From Mycobacterium sp. GA-1841 (GTDB lineage: Bacteria; Actinomycetota; Actinomycetes; Mycobacteriales; Mycobacteriaceae): a DNA stretch of 64,000 nucleotides. The notes beneath the pieces are model-generated. The model was not told the DNA's origin. It saw nothing but the letters and a program-made list of their open reading frames with translations, and made no database searches. The position numbers and the translations under genes were made by a program. This document shows, piece by piece, positions 10,069 to 17,894 of this stretch. The stretch spans positions 248,001 through 312,000 of the forward strand of contig NZ_MBEQ01000024.1 of the NCBI RefSeq assembly GCF_001954135.1, read 5' to 3'. Position 1 is the first letter of the stretch; the number at the start of each line of letters is the position of its first letter.

Positions 10069-10179
10069 GTTCTCGACGGTACGGGGTGACCGGTGTCCGC
10101 GTCGAGCCTGATCAGAGCCCTAGAACGGTGGCCTGCGCATCGTTTTGCGAATGGCGAATTCGGGTAAGAACCATTGGAC

Positions 10180-10833
10180 TCAGCTGCTTGTGCGCCGGCG
10201 AAACAATTCGGCGGGCCGCCCCCGGCCGCGTGCCGAGAAGTCTCCGGTGGCTTCGAGTTGGTCGTGCATGGCGCGCCGGAACGTGTCGCGCTGCAACTCG
10301 TGACCGGCGACGGCTTCATGGATCAGGCGGAGATCACGCAGGGTGAAGGTGTCGCCCAGCAGTCCGTCGGGGTCCGGTGCCGTCACGTAGTGGGCGCGGA
10401 CGTCGGTGACGGCCAACTTGATGATGTCGGGGTGGTCGTAGACCAGCTGCCCGGGGGCGTCGACGGGCATCAAGCGCGTGGTGGCGCTGAAGCGGTCGGC
10501 CAGGCGGTCTACGGGGACGACGGCGAGGTGCGCGACGGACAGCACCCAGCCACGGTCGTCGCGATCCAGGGCATCGAACACCTGGAGTTGGCGAGGATGC
10601 AGACCGCGGATGTTGGCCTTGTCCGCCAACGACCGCCGGACCGCGTCGGCGAGCACCTCCCGCTCGTGCAGGAACGTGCCCGGCAGCGCCCAGCCGCGGG
10701 CTTGGGGTCGTCGGACTTGCAGCACCACGAGTCCGACGCCGGGGTCGACGGTCAGCACCGCGGTGTCGACGGCGACCGAGGGTCGCTCGTAGTCCTGTAA
10801 CCGCTTGCCGTTGGAGTCCGGATGGTTGTCCAT
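10180..10833 (-). CDS. NrtR-like regulator: degenerate Nudix domain plus winged helix
   Basis: The product has 217 residues. Residues 15-140 form a Nudix fold, but the Nudix box is broken: where GX5EX7REUXEEXGU is expected the protein has GTFLHEREVLADAVRRSLAD, lacking the REUxEE metal ligands. Residues 150-217 look like the winged helix of NrtR regulators (GDTFTLRDLRLIHEAV, then RDTFRRAM). NrtR proteins sense ADP-ribose or related NAD metabolites. The gene is divergent from an ADP-ribosylglycohydrolase gene and the 67-bp spacer holds a perfect palindrome, so control of that neighbour is the natural inference. Confidence 0.8.
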   Translation of the reverse strand: MDNHPDSNGKRLQDYERPSVAVDTAVLTVDPGVGLVVLQVRRPQARGWALPGTFLHEREVLADAVRRSLADKANIRGLHPRQLQVFDALDRDDRGWVLSVAHLAVVPVDRLADRFSATTRLMPVDAPGQLVYDHPDIIKLAVTDVRAHYVTAPDPDGLLGDTFTLRDLRLIHEAVAGHELQRDTFRRAMHDQLEATGDFSARGRGRPAELFRRRTSS

Positions 10834-10874
10834 GTCAGTGCCTCAGCGTACAGTCTGATTTCAATTAGCGCAGA

Positions 10875-10884
10875 TTTGCGCAAA
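10875..10884. promoter_or_regulatory. Palindrome TTTGCGCAAA in the divergent spacer
   Basis: This perfect 10-bp palindrome is preceded by a half-like TTAGCGCA at 10865-10872 and lies 17 bases before the ADP-ribosylhydrolase ATG. It is a candidate operator for the divergently encoded NrtR-like protein. The binding partner is inferred from position only. Confidence 0.5.
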
Positions 10885-10900
10885 ACAGAGGAGGGCCGCC

Positions 10901-12301
10901 ATGGCATCACTGCATGACCGGGTCGAGGGCGTACTGCTGGGCACCGCGGCCGGCGACGCGCTGGGTGCGCCGTACGAGTTCCAGCCCGCACGTGGGCCGG
11001 AACTGCCCGTGGAGATGGCCGGTGGCGGGCCGTGGGCGCCGGGCGAATGGACCGATGACACCGCGATGGCGATTGCGATCGCCGAAGTCGCGGCGACCGG
11101 GGCGGATCTGCGCGAGGCGGCCGCCCAGGACGCGATCGTGGCGCGGTGGCATGAATGGTCCCTGGGCGCAAAGGATGTGGGGATACAGACCCGGTCAGTG
11201 TTGCGGACCGCGGTGCGTGACGGGGCACCGTCCGCGGCCGGTGCTCGTGCGGCGTCGGCCGCGCTTCATGAAGAGACCGGCCGCACGGCTGGCAATGGAT
11301 CGTTGATGCGGACCGCCCCGGTGGCGCTGACCTACCTCGACGACGAGGACGCGATGGTGGAGGCGGCGCGAGCGATCAGCGAGCTCACCCACTTCGATCT
11401 CGATGCGGCCGACGCGACCGTGTTGTGGTGCTGCGCGATTCGGCATGCGGTGTTGACGACGGAGCTCGATGTTCGAATCGGGTTGGCGCATCTAAATTCC
11501 GAACGTCGCTCGGTGTGGTCGCAGCGGTTGGACGAGGCCGAGGCGGCCCGGCCGGCGGACTTTGCGAACAACGGGTGGGTGGTCGCGGCGTTGCAGGCGG
11601 CGTGGTCGGCGATCGTCACGACCGCCGGTGCGCGCCCTGGTCCCGAGCACCTGCGCCGCGGGCTCGATGCGGCCGTGCGCTGCGGCAATGACACCGACAC
11701 GGTGGCGGCGATCGCCGGCGGGCTGCTCGGGGCGGCGTATGGCGCGTCGGCGGTGCCACTGCAGTGGCGGACGTTGCTGCATGGTTGGCCAGGGATGCGG
11801 GCCCGCGGGTTGGTCGGGTTGGCGACGGCCGTGCACGCCAAGGCGCCGGTGTCCGATCCGGACTACTCGTGGTCCGCGGATGTTCTGGCGGCCCATCCCC
11901 ATGACCCGCAGGTGCTGCTGGGCAGTGTGAGTGCGCTGCGGCGGTTACCGGCCGAGGTGTCGGCGGTGGTGTCATTGTGCCGGATCCCGGACGGCCAGGT
12001 GCCCGAGGGCATGCCACATGTCGAGGTCCGGCTGATCGACAAGGTCGACTTCGACGAGAATCCGCACCTGGATCATGTGCTGCTCGATGCGGTGGGCATG
12101 GTGGAAGAGCTTCGCGCACAGGGGCATACCGTGCTGCTGCATTGTGTGGAGTCCTACAGCCGCACACCCACGGTGGCCGCGCTCTACGGTGCGCGATTGC
12201 AGGGTATCGGGACCGAGGAGGCATTGCGTGATGTGTTGACGGTGCTGCCAGATGCCAATCCGAATCCGGTGTTTCGGGAGGCGTTGCGGCGGTTGGGGTG
12301 A
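10901..12301 (+). CDS. ADP-ribosylglycohydrolase fused to a Cys-based phosphatase domain
   Basis: The product has 466 residues in two domains. Residues 5-310 form an ADP-ribosylhydrolase (DraG/ARH) with the metal-binding motif WTDDTAMA (about 50-57) and the distal RCGNDTDTVAA. Residues about 330-466 form a small dual-specificity-phosphatase-like domain with the active site HCVESYSR (Cys415, Arg421; CX5R). DraG enzymes remove ADP-ribose from proteins or small molecules; a phosphatase tail could act on phosphorylated ADP-ribose derivatives or on proteins. An AGAGGAGGG ribosome site precedes the ATG. Regulation by the divergent Nudix-type protein is likely. Confidence 0.88.
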   Translation: MASLHDRVEGVLLGTAAGDALGAPYEFQPARGPELPVEMAGGGPWAPGEWTDDTAMAIAIAEVAATGADLREAAAQDAIVARWHEWSLGAKDVGIQTRSVLRTAVRDGAPSAAGARAASAALHEETGRTAGNGSLMRTAPVALTYLDDEDAMVEAARAISELTHFDLDAADATVLWCCAIRHAVLTTELDVRIGLAHLNSERRSVWSQRLDEAEAARPADFANNGWVVAALQAAWSAIVTTAGARPGPEHLRRGLDAAVRCGNDTDTVAAIAGGLLGAAYGASAVPLQWRTLLHGWPGMRARGLVGLATAVHAKAPVSDPDYSWSADVLAAHPHDPQVLLGSVSALRRLPAEVSAVVSLCRIPDGQVPEGMPHVEVRLIDKVDFDENPHLDHVLLDAVGMVEELRAQGHTVLLHCVESYSRTPTVAALYGARLQGIGTEEALRDVLTVLPDANPNPVFREALRRLG

Positions 12302-12323
12302 GACGGTCGCCGCAGCAGCAAAC

Positions 12324-12346
12324 TTGTCGGTGGACGCCGGTAAGAT
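12324..12346 (+). promoter_or_regulatory. RecA-NDp/PafBC-type DNA-damage promoter, leaderless
   Basis: TTGTCGGTG (12324-12332), 8 bases, then TAAGAT (12341-12346). This matches the mycobacterial LexA-independent damage promoter tTGTCRgtg-N8-TAnnnT at every fixed position. The next ATG is only 6 bases after the -10 box, so the transcript should be leaderless. Confidence 0.75.
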
Positions 12347-12352
12347 TTATAC

Positions 12353-12853
12353 ATGCAGGTGACACGAGCGGTTTATCCTCTTCTGGCCCGCGATCTGGTC
12401 CGCCTAGCTATGTTCAGCTACGCCGGTGGGCCACTTCGAGAACACACCGAGATTCCGATCGAGGGTGTGGGTGTGGCACATGTCCTCACCGAAGTGTCCG
12501 AGGATGATCCGCGGTTCGGGTACACCGATGTCTTACTCGCCCGCTACCAGAACGGTGAATTGACTGCACCTGTTCCGCTCGCCGGTTCGGTTTGCGAGAA
12601 CTCGGTAGCGCCCTGCATGCACGAGCACTGGTGCGACGTGCCACGACTTGTCCGGTGCATTCATGGTGATTCGGATACGCGCTTCGTCCTGGACATCGAC
12701 TGGGAGATCGACGAGGACGATGACCACGACGTGGACGAGGTGCCCCAATCGTCGGACGAGGGTTCCGATGTCGACCCAGGGCTTACCCCTCGGATTCTGG
12801 AGATCTACAGACGGGCAGAGGAAAGGCCGGTAGGGAGCATCCATTTCGGATGA
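12353..12853 (+). CDS. Hypothetical acidic protein under a damage-type promoter
   Basis: This 166-residue protein belongs to no family I recognise. It has a compact N-terminal part (residues 1-110) with a Cys/His cluster, CENSVAPCMHEHWC, that could bind zinc. A very acidic stretch follows (IDEDDDHDVDEVPQSSDEG, about 121-139) and then a short helix. There is no signal peptide or membrane segment. The start is the ATG immediately after a strong RecA-NDp-like -10 box, which supports the gene being real and leaderless. Damage induction is predicted from the promoter only. Confidence 0.7.
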   Translation: MQVTRAVYPLLARDLVRLAMFSYAGGPLREHTEIPIEGVGVAHVLTEVSEDDPRFGYTDVLLARYQNGELTAPVPLAGSVCENSVAPCMHEHWCDVPRLVRCIHGDSDTRFVLDIDWEIDEDDDHDVDEVPQSSDEGSDVDPGLTPRILEIYRRAEERPVGSIHFG

Positions 12854-12874
12854 GTTCTTCGGCAGGCGGTCGAC

Positions 12875-12897
12875 TTGTCGGTGCCCTCGTCCATACT
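12875..12897 (+). promoter_or_regulatory. RecA-NDp/PafBC-type promoter of the EEP nuclease
   Basis: TTGTCGGTG (12875-12883), 8 bases, CATACT (12892-12897). The bases after the -10, CTGTCCGGCT, repeat those after the copy at 21919-21941, so the similarity extends beyond the core. The leader would be about 40 bases, with GAGAGGA before the ATG at 12944. Confidence 0.65.
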
Positions 12898-12943
12898 GTC
12901 CGGCTCGCTGGAAATTCCACGTCGAGCGAGAGGACGCTTCCCG

Positions 12944-13648
12944 ATGACGCTGCGAATCGCCACGCTGAACATCCGCCACGGTGGCCGGAAGTACGGTGAC
13001 GCACTCACCGCACGACTGCTCAGCTACGACGCCGATCTCTTGGTGGTGACTGAGTTCCGGGACAACGACACCGGCGCCCAGCTCATCTCACGATTGGGGG
13101 ACGCCGGATACGAGACCACACACCCGAAGGCGCTGCCCACACAGAACACCGTGCTCATCGCCTCGCGCACGCCCATCGACCGGGCATCAACGTTCACCAG
13201 GGATCTACCGACCCATCATTTGTGGTGCGCCGAGTTCGCCGGCGTCATCGTTTGCGGCGTCTGCCTGCCGCAGGCGCACGCGAAACTCCCCTACTGGGAG
13301 GCGTTGATCGACCGCGCCCGCCGCAGCGGTGTCGATCTGCTCATCGGCGACTTCAACACGGGCAACAACGACCTCGACAAAGAACCCAAGGGCACGAAAT
13401 TCATCGACCCCGAGATGCCTGGTCGTCTGATCGCGTCGGGCTACACCGATGTGTGGCGGTCTCTGCATCCGGAGGCCCGTGAATACTCGTGGTTCAGCCG
13501 GCCCGGAGGCAACGGGTTTCGCCTCGATTATGTATATGCCACACCTGAATTCGCTGAGCGGGTCAGTGCGTGCGAGTTCGACCACGCGCCGCGACTTGCC
13601 GGGGAGACCGACCACTCGGGGTTGGTCGTGACGTTGACCGAGGGCTAG
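12944..13648 (+). CDS. Endonuclease/exonuclease/phosphatase (EEP) family protein
   Basis: The product has 234 residues. The EEP fold signatures are all present: RIATLNIRHGG at the N-terminus (metal Asn), VVTEFRD (Glu ligand), LLIGDFNTGNN (catalytic Asp/Asn), RLDYVYATPEF and the terminal ETDHSGLVV (Asp-His). Such enzymes include exonuclease III and other DNases. The ATG at 12944 is chosen because GAGAGGA sits about 9 bases upstream and homology begins there. A damage-type promoter at 12875-12897 points to a DNA repair or DNA-degradation role in stressed cells. Confidence 0.85.
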   Translation: MTLRIATLNIRHGGRKYGDALTARLLSYDADLLVVTEFRDNDTGAQLISRLGDAGYETTHPKALPTQNTVLIASRTPIDRASTFTRDLPTHHLWCAEFAGVIVCGVCLPQAHAKLPYWEALIDRARRSGVDLLIGDFNTGNNDLDKEPKGTKFIDPEMPGRLIASGYTDVWRSLHPEAREYSWFSRPGGNGFRLDYVYATPEFAERVSACEFDHAPRLAGETDHSGLVVTLTEG

Positions 13649-13824
13649 TTCGCCCTAAAGCCATTAGTTGCGAGCGACTTACCGATTCGCCGCCTGGAAG
13701 GGGTCCCGCACACGAGAAGTCATAGAGCTTCCGGGCCGGGACTCCTGCTGCTGCAGTCAGCCAAGCACGCGTGGTCGGTGAACATTCCCATGATGTGCGA
13801 CGGAACGCAGGTTACTGCGATGAG

Positions 13825-14379
13825 TCAGTGACACTCATCGCATCGTCCCGTCGCAGGCAGCTGGATGAAATGAACCGGGCAGAGCTTCGGCGCCTCGTCC
13901 AACTTGGCCTGCGCGCGTTTCCACTCTTTCGCCGCTTTTGCCTTCGGTGTGAGCGTGGGTTCGCCGCCGCCTGGCGGCAGGACCGCGCCGAAGTGCCGGT
14001 AGCACTCGAGTCGCACCCGCGCCGCGTGATCGTCAAGTTGCTCGAGGCTCATCGACTCGACATCACCGAGTATCAGCGGCACGTTACTGTAGCCGGCGCC
14101 TACCGTGCCTTCTGCGGTCACGCACAGAGAGCTGAGGTGCGGTATACCGTGATCGCGACAATGGTGGATAACCCGCTGCAGCAGACTGCCGATCCAATTC
14201 ATCACCAAGCCTTTGTGCTCGATGCCCGAACGGGTTTGGACAGCGTTGGACAGCTCGGTATACGTGACGAAGCCGTTGTACTTCTTTGCCGTCTCCGTCA
14301 AAAGGGCGATCGCGATTGGTTGCCAAGCGTCGAGCGCGTGCTGCATGGATACGAATCGGCTGTCCTTGTCGTAGGGCAT
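13825..14379 (-). CDS. Hypothetical protein with C-terminal Cys/His zinc-like motif
   Basis: The product has 184 residues. The N-terminal half is helical with YNGFVTYTELSNAVQTRSG, which looks like a winged-helix or similar DNA-binding element. The C-terminus has LCPVHFIQLPATGRCDECH, a likely single zinc site (C..H and C..C). A CTCCGGG/GGAGGA ribosome site precedes the ATG at 14379. It lies just downstream of the VWA gene on the same strand (79 bases), so it may share its transcript. No function can be assigned; a small nucleic-acid-binding protein is possible. Confidence 0.65.
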   Translation of the reverse strand: MPYDKDSRFVSMQHALDAWQPIAIALLTETAKKYNGFVTYTELSNAVQTRSGIEHKGLVMNWIGSLLQRVIHHCRDHGIPHLSSLCVTAEGTVGAGYSNVPLILGDVESMSLEQLDDHAARVRLECYRHFGAVLPPGGGEPTLTPKAKAAKEWKRAQAKLDEAPKLCPVHFIQLPATGRCDECH

Positions 14380-14457
14380 ATCTCACTCCTCCGGGATACT
14401 CACCACCATTGTCGACTCACAGTCGGCGCCTGCAAACGACTGGCGCCGGCGCCACGG

Positions 14458-15101
14458 TCAGCCGTCGGCCAACTCGGCGCGTTGATCGTCACTGAACTCG
14501 GGCATCGCGGCTGCCGGGTTAACGAGCTTGGCGCCGCGATAACTGCGGACGTTGCCCGACGCTGCGGCCCACGCCTCGCGGGATTTCCCGCGTCCGTAGG
14601 TGACAGACTGCTCCGCCTTGACGCCCAGACCCTGACCGACCTCCACGGCATCCTGATCGGCACCCATGTAGAGGAATTCCCAGCCGTGGTCGTTGGTTTG
14701 TTGTTCGACGAGGGCTTTGATCGCCGGCCGGTGCCATTCGTGGCTCGCGTTTTCATGACCGTCGGTCATGATCGCCACGACCACAGTGCCGGGCTTGTCA
14801 TCCTCGGGCAGCGCCTCGATCTCGGCGGCAGTGTCGGTGATGAGCTTGCCCATCGAATCCAGCAGCGCGGTACCTCCGCGCGGTGACAGCTCCAGCGGTG
14901 GCACGTGTTCAAGTGGAATGCCTTGGTAGACGACCTCGTACCCATTGTTGAACTGCGCCAGGGTCACAGCGCACTGCCCGTCGGCGTCGCGCTGTTCGGA
15001 CAGAAAGGCGTGGAATCCGCCGATGACGTCGGATTTGATCGATTGCATCGACCCGGACCGGTCGAGCAGGAATATGAGTGTGTGAGGTTCTGATTGGCCA
15101 T
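14458..15101 (-). pseudogene. VWA-domain protein with an apparent -1 frameshift after residue 8
   Basis: About 205 residues form a von Willebrand factor A domain with an intact MIDAS: DRSGSM, a Thr in GGTALLD, and MTDG. The family normally starts a few residues before the DRSGS motif. Here the only good start, ATG at 15101 with GGAGAAAGG upstream, encodes MANQNLTH in a different frame from the VWA body. The frames meet at about 15078: adding one C there (CACTC to CACCTC) would give MANQNLTHLIFLLDRSGSM. The VWA frame has no other usable start nearby. This is either a 1-base deletion, a sequence error or -1 ribosomal slippage. Confidence 0.75.
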
Positions 15102-15124
15102 GGTTGGCCCTTTCTCCGAAAGCG

Positions 15125-15505
15125 CTAAGAACGCTTGGTGTTTCGGCGGGGTTTGAACCGCATCGGTTCGGGGGGTGCTGCTGGCGGCCGCGGCGTGTTC
15201 GCCCACTTGTCATTGCGGGCGCGTTTGACGTCTTCGGCGGTGACCCGACCTCCGGTGGTGGCGTACGGGGCCAGCCTGGGCGTGTTGGCCAGGCGGGGTC
15301 CGACAGCATTTTCGGTGAGGCCTGCGCTCTTTCCTGCTGCCGCGATGGACATTTCGTCGTCGACGACGGCGCGGGCCAGCTGCTCGTCAAGCAGCTGGCC
15401 GACCTCCGTCAGAACAGACCGCAGATGTTCGAGAGCTTCAGCAGCGATGCCGGCAGATTCTGCGCGGGCGAGGTGGTGGCGAATCTTCTCGTAGGGGTTG
15501 GACAT
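15125..15505 (-). CDS. Hypothetical protein with helix-turn-helix-like segment
   Basis: The product has 126 residues from the ATG at 15505. Residues 1-45 are helical; residues 47-75 (DDEMSIAAAGKSAGLTENAVGPRLAN) read like a helix-turn-helix; the tail is proline- and arginine-rich and basic (PMRFKPRRNTKRS), fitting DNA or RNA binding. It is 23 bases upstream of the VWA gene on the same strand and probably in one operon with it. A TAGAAT box ends 5-6 bases before the ATG, suggesting leaderless expression. The family is unknown. Confidence 0.65.
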   Translation of the reverse strand: MSNPYEKIRHHLARAESAGIAAEALEHLRSVLTEVGQLLDEQLARAVVDDEMSIAAAGKSAGLTENAVGPRLANTPRLAPYATTGGRVTAEDVKRARNDKWANTPRPPAAPPEPMRFKPRRNTKRS

Positions 15506-15532
15506 GATCAATTCTAGCGCAGATAGTGCGGC

Positions 15533-15551
15533 ATCCGCAATAACTGCGGAT
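15533..15551. promoter_or_regulatory. Inverted repeat ATCCGCA-N5-TGCGGAT
   Basis: Perfect 7-bp arms separated by 5 bases lie 28 bases upstream of the ATG at 15505 and just past the end of the LuxR-type gene. It could be an operator for the small HTH-like protein or a weak terminator stem for the LuxR-type gene; there is no T-tract. Confidence 0.35.
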
Positions 15552-15584
15552 TCTGTGTTTCTGACCTGCCCCGCGCAACGCGCT

Positions 15585-15932
15585 TTACAGGTCATCGACA
15601 CTGATGTAGCCGTCCTGGATGGCCCGGGCGACCAATGCGGCCTTGCTCCGTGCCGGGCGACCCGCCCGCTCGTACTTCTCGCGGATCCGTTGCACGTAGG
15701 TCCGCACGGTGCTGTCGGCGAGAAACAGCGTCTCCCCGACCGCCGCTTTGGTGTCCGCTTTCAACCACGCGATCAAGATCTCCCGCTCCCGCAGTGAAAG
15801 TTCGACGCGCACAACACCGTCTGCGGGCAGGTTCGCCGCGTGCGTCGGCAGCAGCTTCGGCGTGGGCGCGCGACCCGCAACGTCACAGGCGCATCGGGTC
15901 TCGGTAGGAAACGTCTCCATCTGGCAGGTCAT
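15585..15932 (-). CDS. Small LuxR-type HTH protein
   Basis: The product has 115 residues. The C-terminal 65 form a GerE/LuxR-type DNA-binding domain: LSLREREILIAWL, then LFLADSTVRTYVQRIREKY and KAALVARAIQDG. There is no receiver or other sensor domain, only a short N-terminal region with a few cysteines (CACDVAG, and CQ near the start). Such stand-alone domains can act as repressors or as adaptors for other regulators. It is expressed from a RecA-NDp-like promoter at 15981-16003, so it may be a second tier of the damage response in this accessory block. Confidence 0.8.
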   Translation of the reverse strand: MTCQMETFPTETRCACDVAGRAPTPKLLPTHAANLPADGVVRVELSLREREILIAWLKADTKAAVGETLFLADSTVRTYVQRIREKYERAGRPARSKAALVARAIQDGYISVDDL

Positions 15933-15980
15933 CGGACACTCTCCGTATGTTGTCGGAATGCCCGCGCACGCGAGCCGACC

Positions 15981-16003
15981 AGAATGACAGAGGCCACCGA
16001 CAA
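15981..16003 (-). promoter_or_regulatory. RecA-NDp/PafBC-type promoter of the LuxR-type gene
   Basis: On the minus strand this reads TTGTCGGTG-N8-CATTCT. It shares at least 25 identical positions with the copies at 19401-19423 and 21919-21941, including the spacer GCCTCTGT and the bases after the -10. The gene's ATG is about 50 bases downstream. Confidence 0.65.
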
Positions 16004-16099
16004 CTACGGTTCAGCCGGCCACAGCCAGGGCGCAGGGTACCGCCGAAGACCCTGAGCGACGCGGCACTCGAGCCGGTTCTCGCGCCGCAGCGAGCAGTG

Positions 16100-16507
16100 T
16101 CAGCGACGGCTACGCAGCGCGTTGGTGACCCTTGTGCCGAGGAGCTTCTCAGCTGGGTGGCGGTCCAGTTGTTCGAGCGTAAGAGCCCGCTCCGGCCGCA
16201 GGAGGCGAGCGAGGTCGTCGGCAGAAACTTGCGGCACCTCCAGAGCGATGTCCCGGGCCTCGTATATGTCGATATTTTCGAAATCCCAGATGCCAGGCGC
16301 GCCGTCCTGGCGGTGGTAGTCCTCCGTGACGATCCAGTTCGCCAGGAAAATCCGGCGGCTCGGTATCAGCGTCCATACCTTGTATCGATCGATCGTTGCG
16401 CGCGCCTCCGGCCGGGTGAAGGCCAGCCACTGCAGGCTGCCGTCGTCGATCCGATTCAGCCGCCAGTGCTCCCAGCCGTAGTTGACCGCCCTCGTTGTGT
16501 ACTTCAC
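16100..16507 (-). CDS. Hypothetical protein, intact copy of a duplicated gene (family A)
   Basis: The product has 135 residues and no family I recognise. It reads GWEHWRLNRIDDGSLQWLAF near the start and LEVPQVSADDLARLLRPERA near the end. The decayed gene at 21112-21481 is a clear paralogue, which shows this is a real coding family. The GTG at 16507 has GAGGA seven bases upstream and overlaps the stop of a short upstream frame (16504-16671) in a GTGA overlap, exactly as the paralogue overlaps its upstream partner. A two-gene unit such as a toxin-antitoxin or effector-immunity pair is possible but unproven. Confidence 0.7.
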   Translation of the reverse strand: MKYTTRAVNYGWEHWRLNRIDDGSLQWLAFTRPEARATIDRYKVWTLIPSRRIFLANWIVTEDYHRQDGAPGIWDFENIDIYEARDIALEVPQVSADDLARLLRPERALTLEQLDRHPAEKLLGTRVTNALRSRR

Positions 16508-16671
16508 GGCTCTATCCTCGCCAGAATTGTCGGACGGTGTGGTTGCAAACCGACTGTGTGAAAACACAAACCTGTCGCAGGTACGGCCGAGCTGATCCGG
16601 TCGAACAAATCGTCGAGTTCGATCGCGACCACCTCCTGGGCTCTTCCCGACCCGCCGGCCGCAGATGCCAT
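16504..16671 (-). pseudogene. Internally deleted partner gene (family X remnant)
   Basis: This 55-codon frame was found by comparison with the gene at 21478-21867. The N-terminal AIELDDLFDRI resembles AAELDDDLLERI and the C-terminal HRPTILARIEP resembles DRPAVLERITNS, while about 80 residues between are missing. Its stop overlaps the GTG of the downstream family A gene, as in the other pair. It is best read as an internal-deletion remnant; a functional short protein cannot be excluded. Confidence 0.5.
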
Positions 16672-16790
16672 TGCATGACCGCATTCCGGCTCGACGATTC
16701 CGTAGGCATACCCAACCTCAAAACCTGATATCGCCGGTGATACCGAGCGCCACGACTCCCACTGCTCGGCTACCGTGATAACAAGGTCGT

Positions 16791-17870
16791 GTGCCCGACG
16801 CCATCGATCCCCTGCTGCTGGGACAGCGTGTAGTGGCGATTCTCGAGACCGGTGCCCGGGTGGCGACCTACAAACTGGCTACCCTCATGGCGCTCATCGA
16901 CCATTGCATCGAGAACCTGCCGCAGCATCCGTCGGATCCGTTGGCGGTGCCGATCTCCGACCTCGCGCACCGGGTGCTGGAGCTGTACTGGCGCCAGGTG
17001 CGCCCGTTCGAGGGGCACGACCTTCGGCAGTCCACCGGCGAACGTGAACGAATTCCTCACGCCGTCAGGGTGTTACGTTCGGCTGCGGCAGGCTCGTCGC
17101 TGAGTGTGGCGATGACGACGGCGACGGAGGTCTACCAGGCGTCCCTCGATGACATCAGCCTGTGCCTGGCGCAACAACCGCTGTACCGGCTGCAGCGGTT
17201 ACCAGGTGCCGACACCGCCGAGCCGTTCCTTTACGACGACAGTTTTCTGCACTCCAACGTCTCCCGCCGGACGCTGCGCGCCCATGGCGACGCGATCGAG
17301 TTGATGCCCGGGGTGGCGACCGGCCTGGCCCGGCTCGCGGGGCTACTGAAACCCGCCCTGGAAATCATGTGGGTCGACGATGTGCGACGGATGAACAAGT
17401 TCCTCACCGCCGAGGTGCCCGATATCGCCGGCCATCTGTTCGGCCGGGACCGCACCGCACTTGCCGCGGTCCGCGAGCCGTTGAAAGACATGTTTGGCCC
17501 GCATTGCTTCTACTGCAAGGCCCACCTGCCGGCCGACAATCCGATCGACCATGTGCTGCCATGGTCACTCGTCGGTATCGACGGGCTGGCCAACCTCGTG
17601 CTGGCCTGTACGCGGTGCAACACCGACAAGCGGCACGCGCTGCCGGCGGTCGAGATTGTCACCGAGGTGCTGGGCCGCGATCAGGCAGTACTGGGTCAGA
17701 TAGCCGACGAGATCCGTTGGCCCGCTGAGTACAACCGGGTGGTCGCGGCAGCGCGCGGCATCTATGCCAGCCAGCCGCCGGGGATCGCGACGTGGTCGGG
17801 GTACAAGTCGAGTGCGCGGCTGGATATTGCGTTCATGCCGGAGTGGATCCGGAGAACGACGGACCAGTGA
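16791..17870 (+). CDS. HNH endonuclease-domain protein
   Basis: The product has 359 residues. Residues 239-280 form an HNH module with a zinc knuckle: CFYC (239-242), IDHVLPWS with Asp253-His254, Asn268, and CTRCN (273-277). The N-terminal 230 residues are unlike any family I know, are helical and probably give specificity. The GTG at 16791 follows a possible -10 TACCGT at 16771-16776. HNH proteins of this layout often act as restriction or mobile-element nucleases. The gene is flanked by unrelated minus-strand accessory genes. Confidence 0.8.
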   Translation: MPDAIDPLLLGQRVVAILETGARVATYKLATLMALIDHCIENLPQHPSDPLAVPISDLAHRVLELYWRQVRPFEGHDLRQSTGERERIPHAVRVLRSAAAGSSLSVAMTTATEVYQASLDDISLCLAQQPLYRLQRLPGADTAEPFLYDDSFLHSNVSRRTLRAHGDAIELMPGVATGLARLAGLLKPALEIMWVDDVRRMNKFLTAEVPDIAGHLFGRDRTALAAVREPLKDMFGPHCFYCKAHLPADNPIDHVLPWSLVGIDGLANLVLACTRCNTDKRHALPAVEIVTEVLGRDQAVLGQIADEIRWPAEYNRVVAAARGIYASQPPGIATWSGYKSSARLDIAFMPEWIRRTTDQ

Positions 17871-17894
17871 CAAATACGTACTGGAACGACACGG

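Noticed and set aside
17595..17625. TTGTCGGTG (minus strand) inside the HNH endonuclease gene
   Set aside because: It encodes part of the conserved zinc/HNH region and has no -10 or downstream gene.
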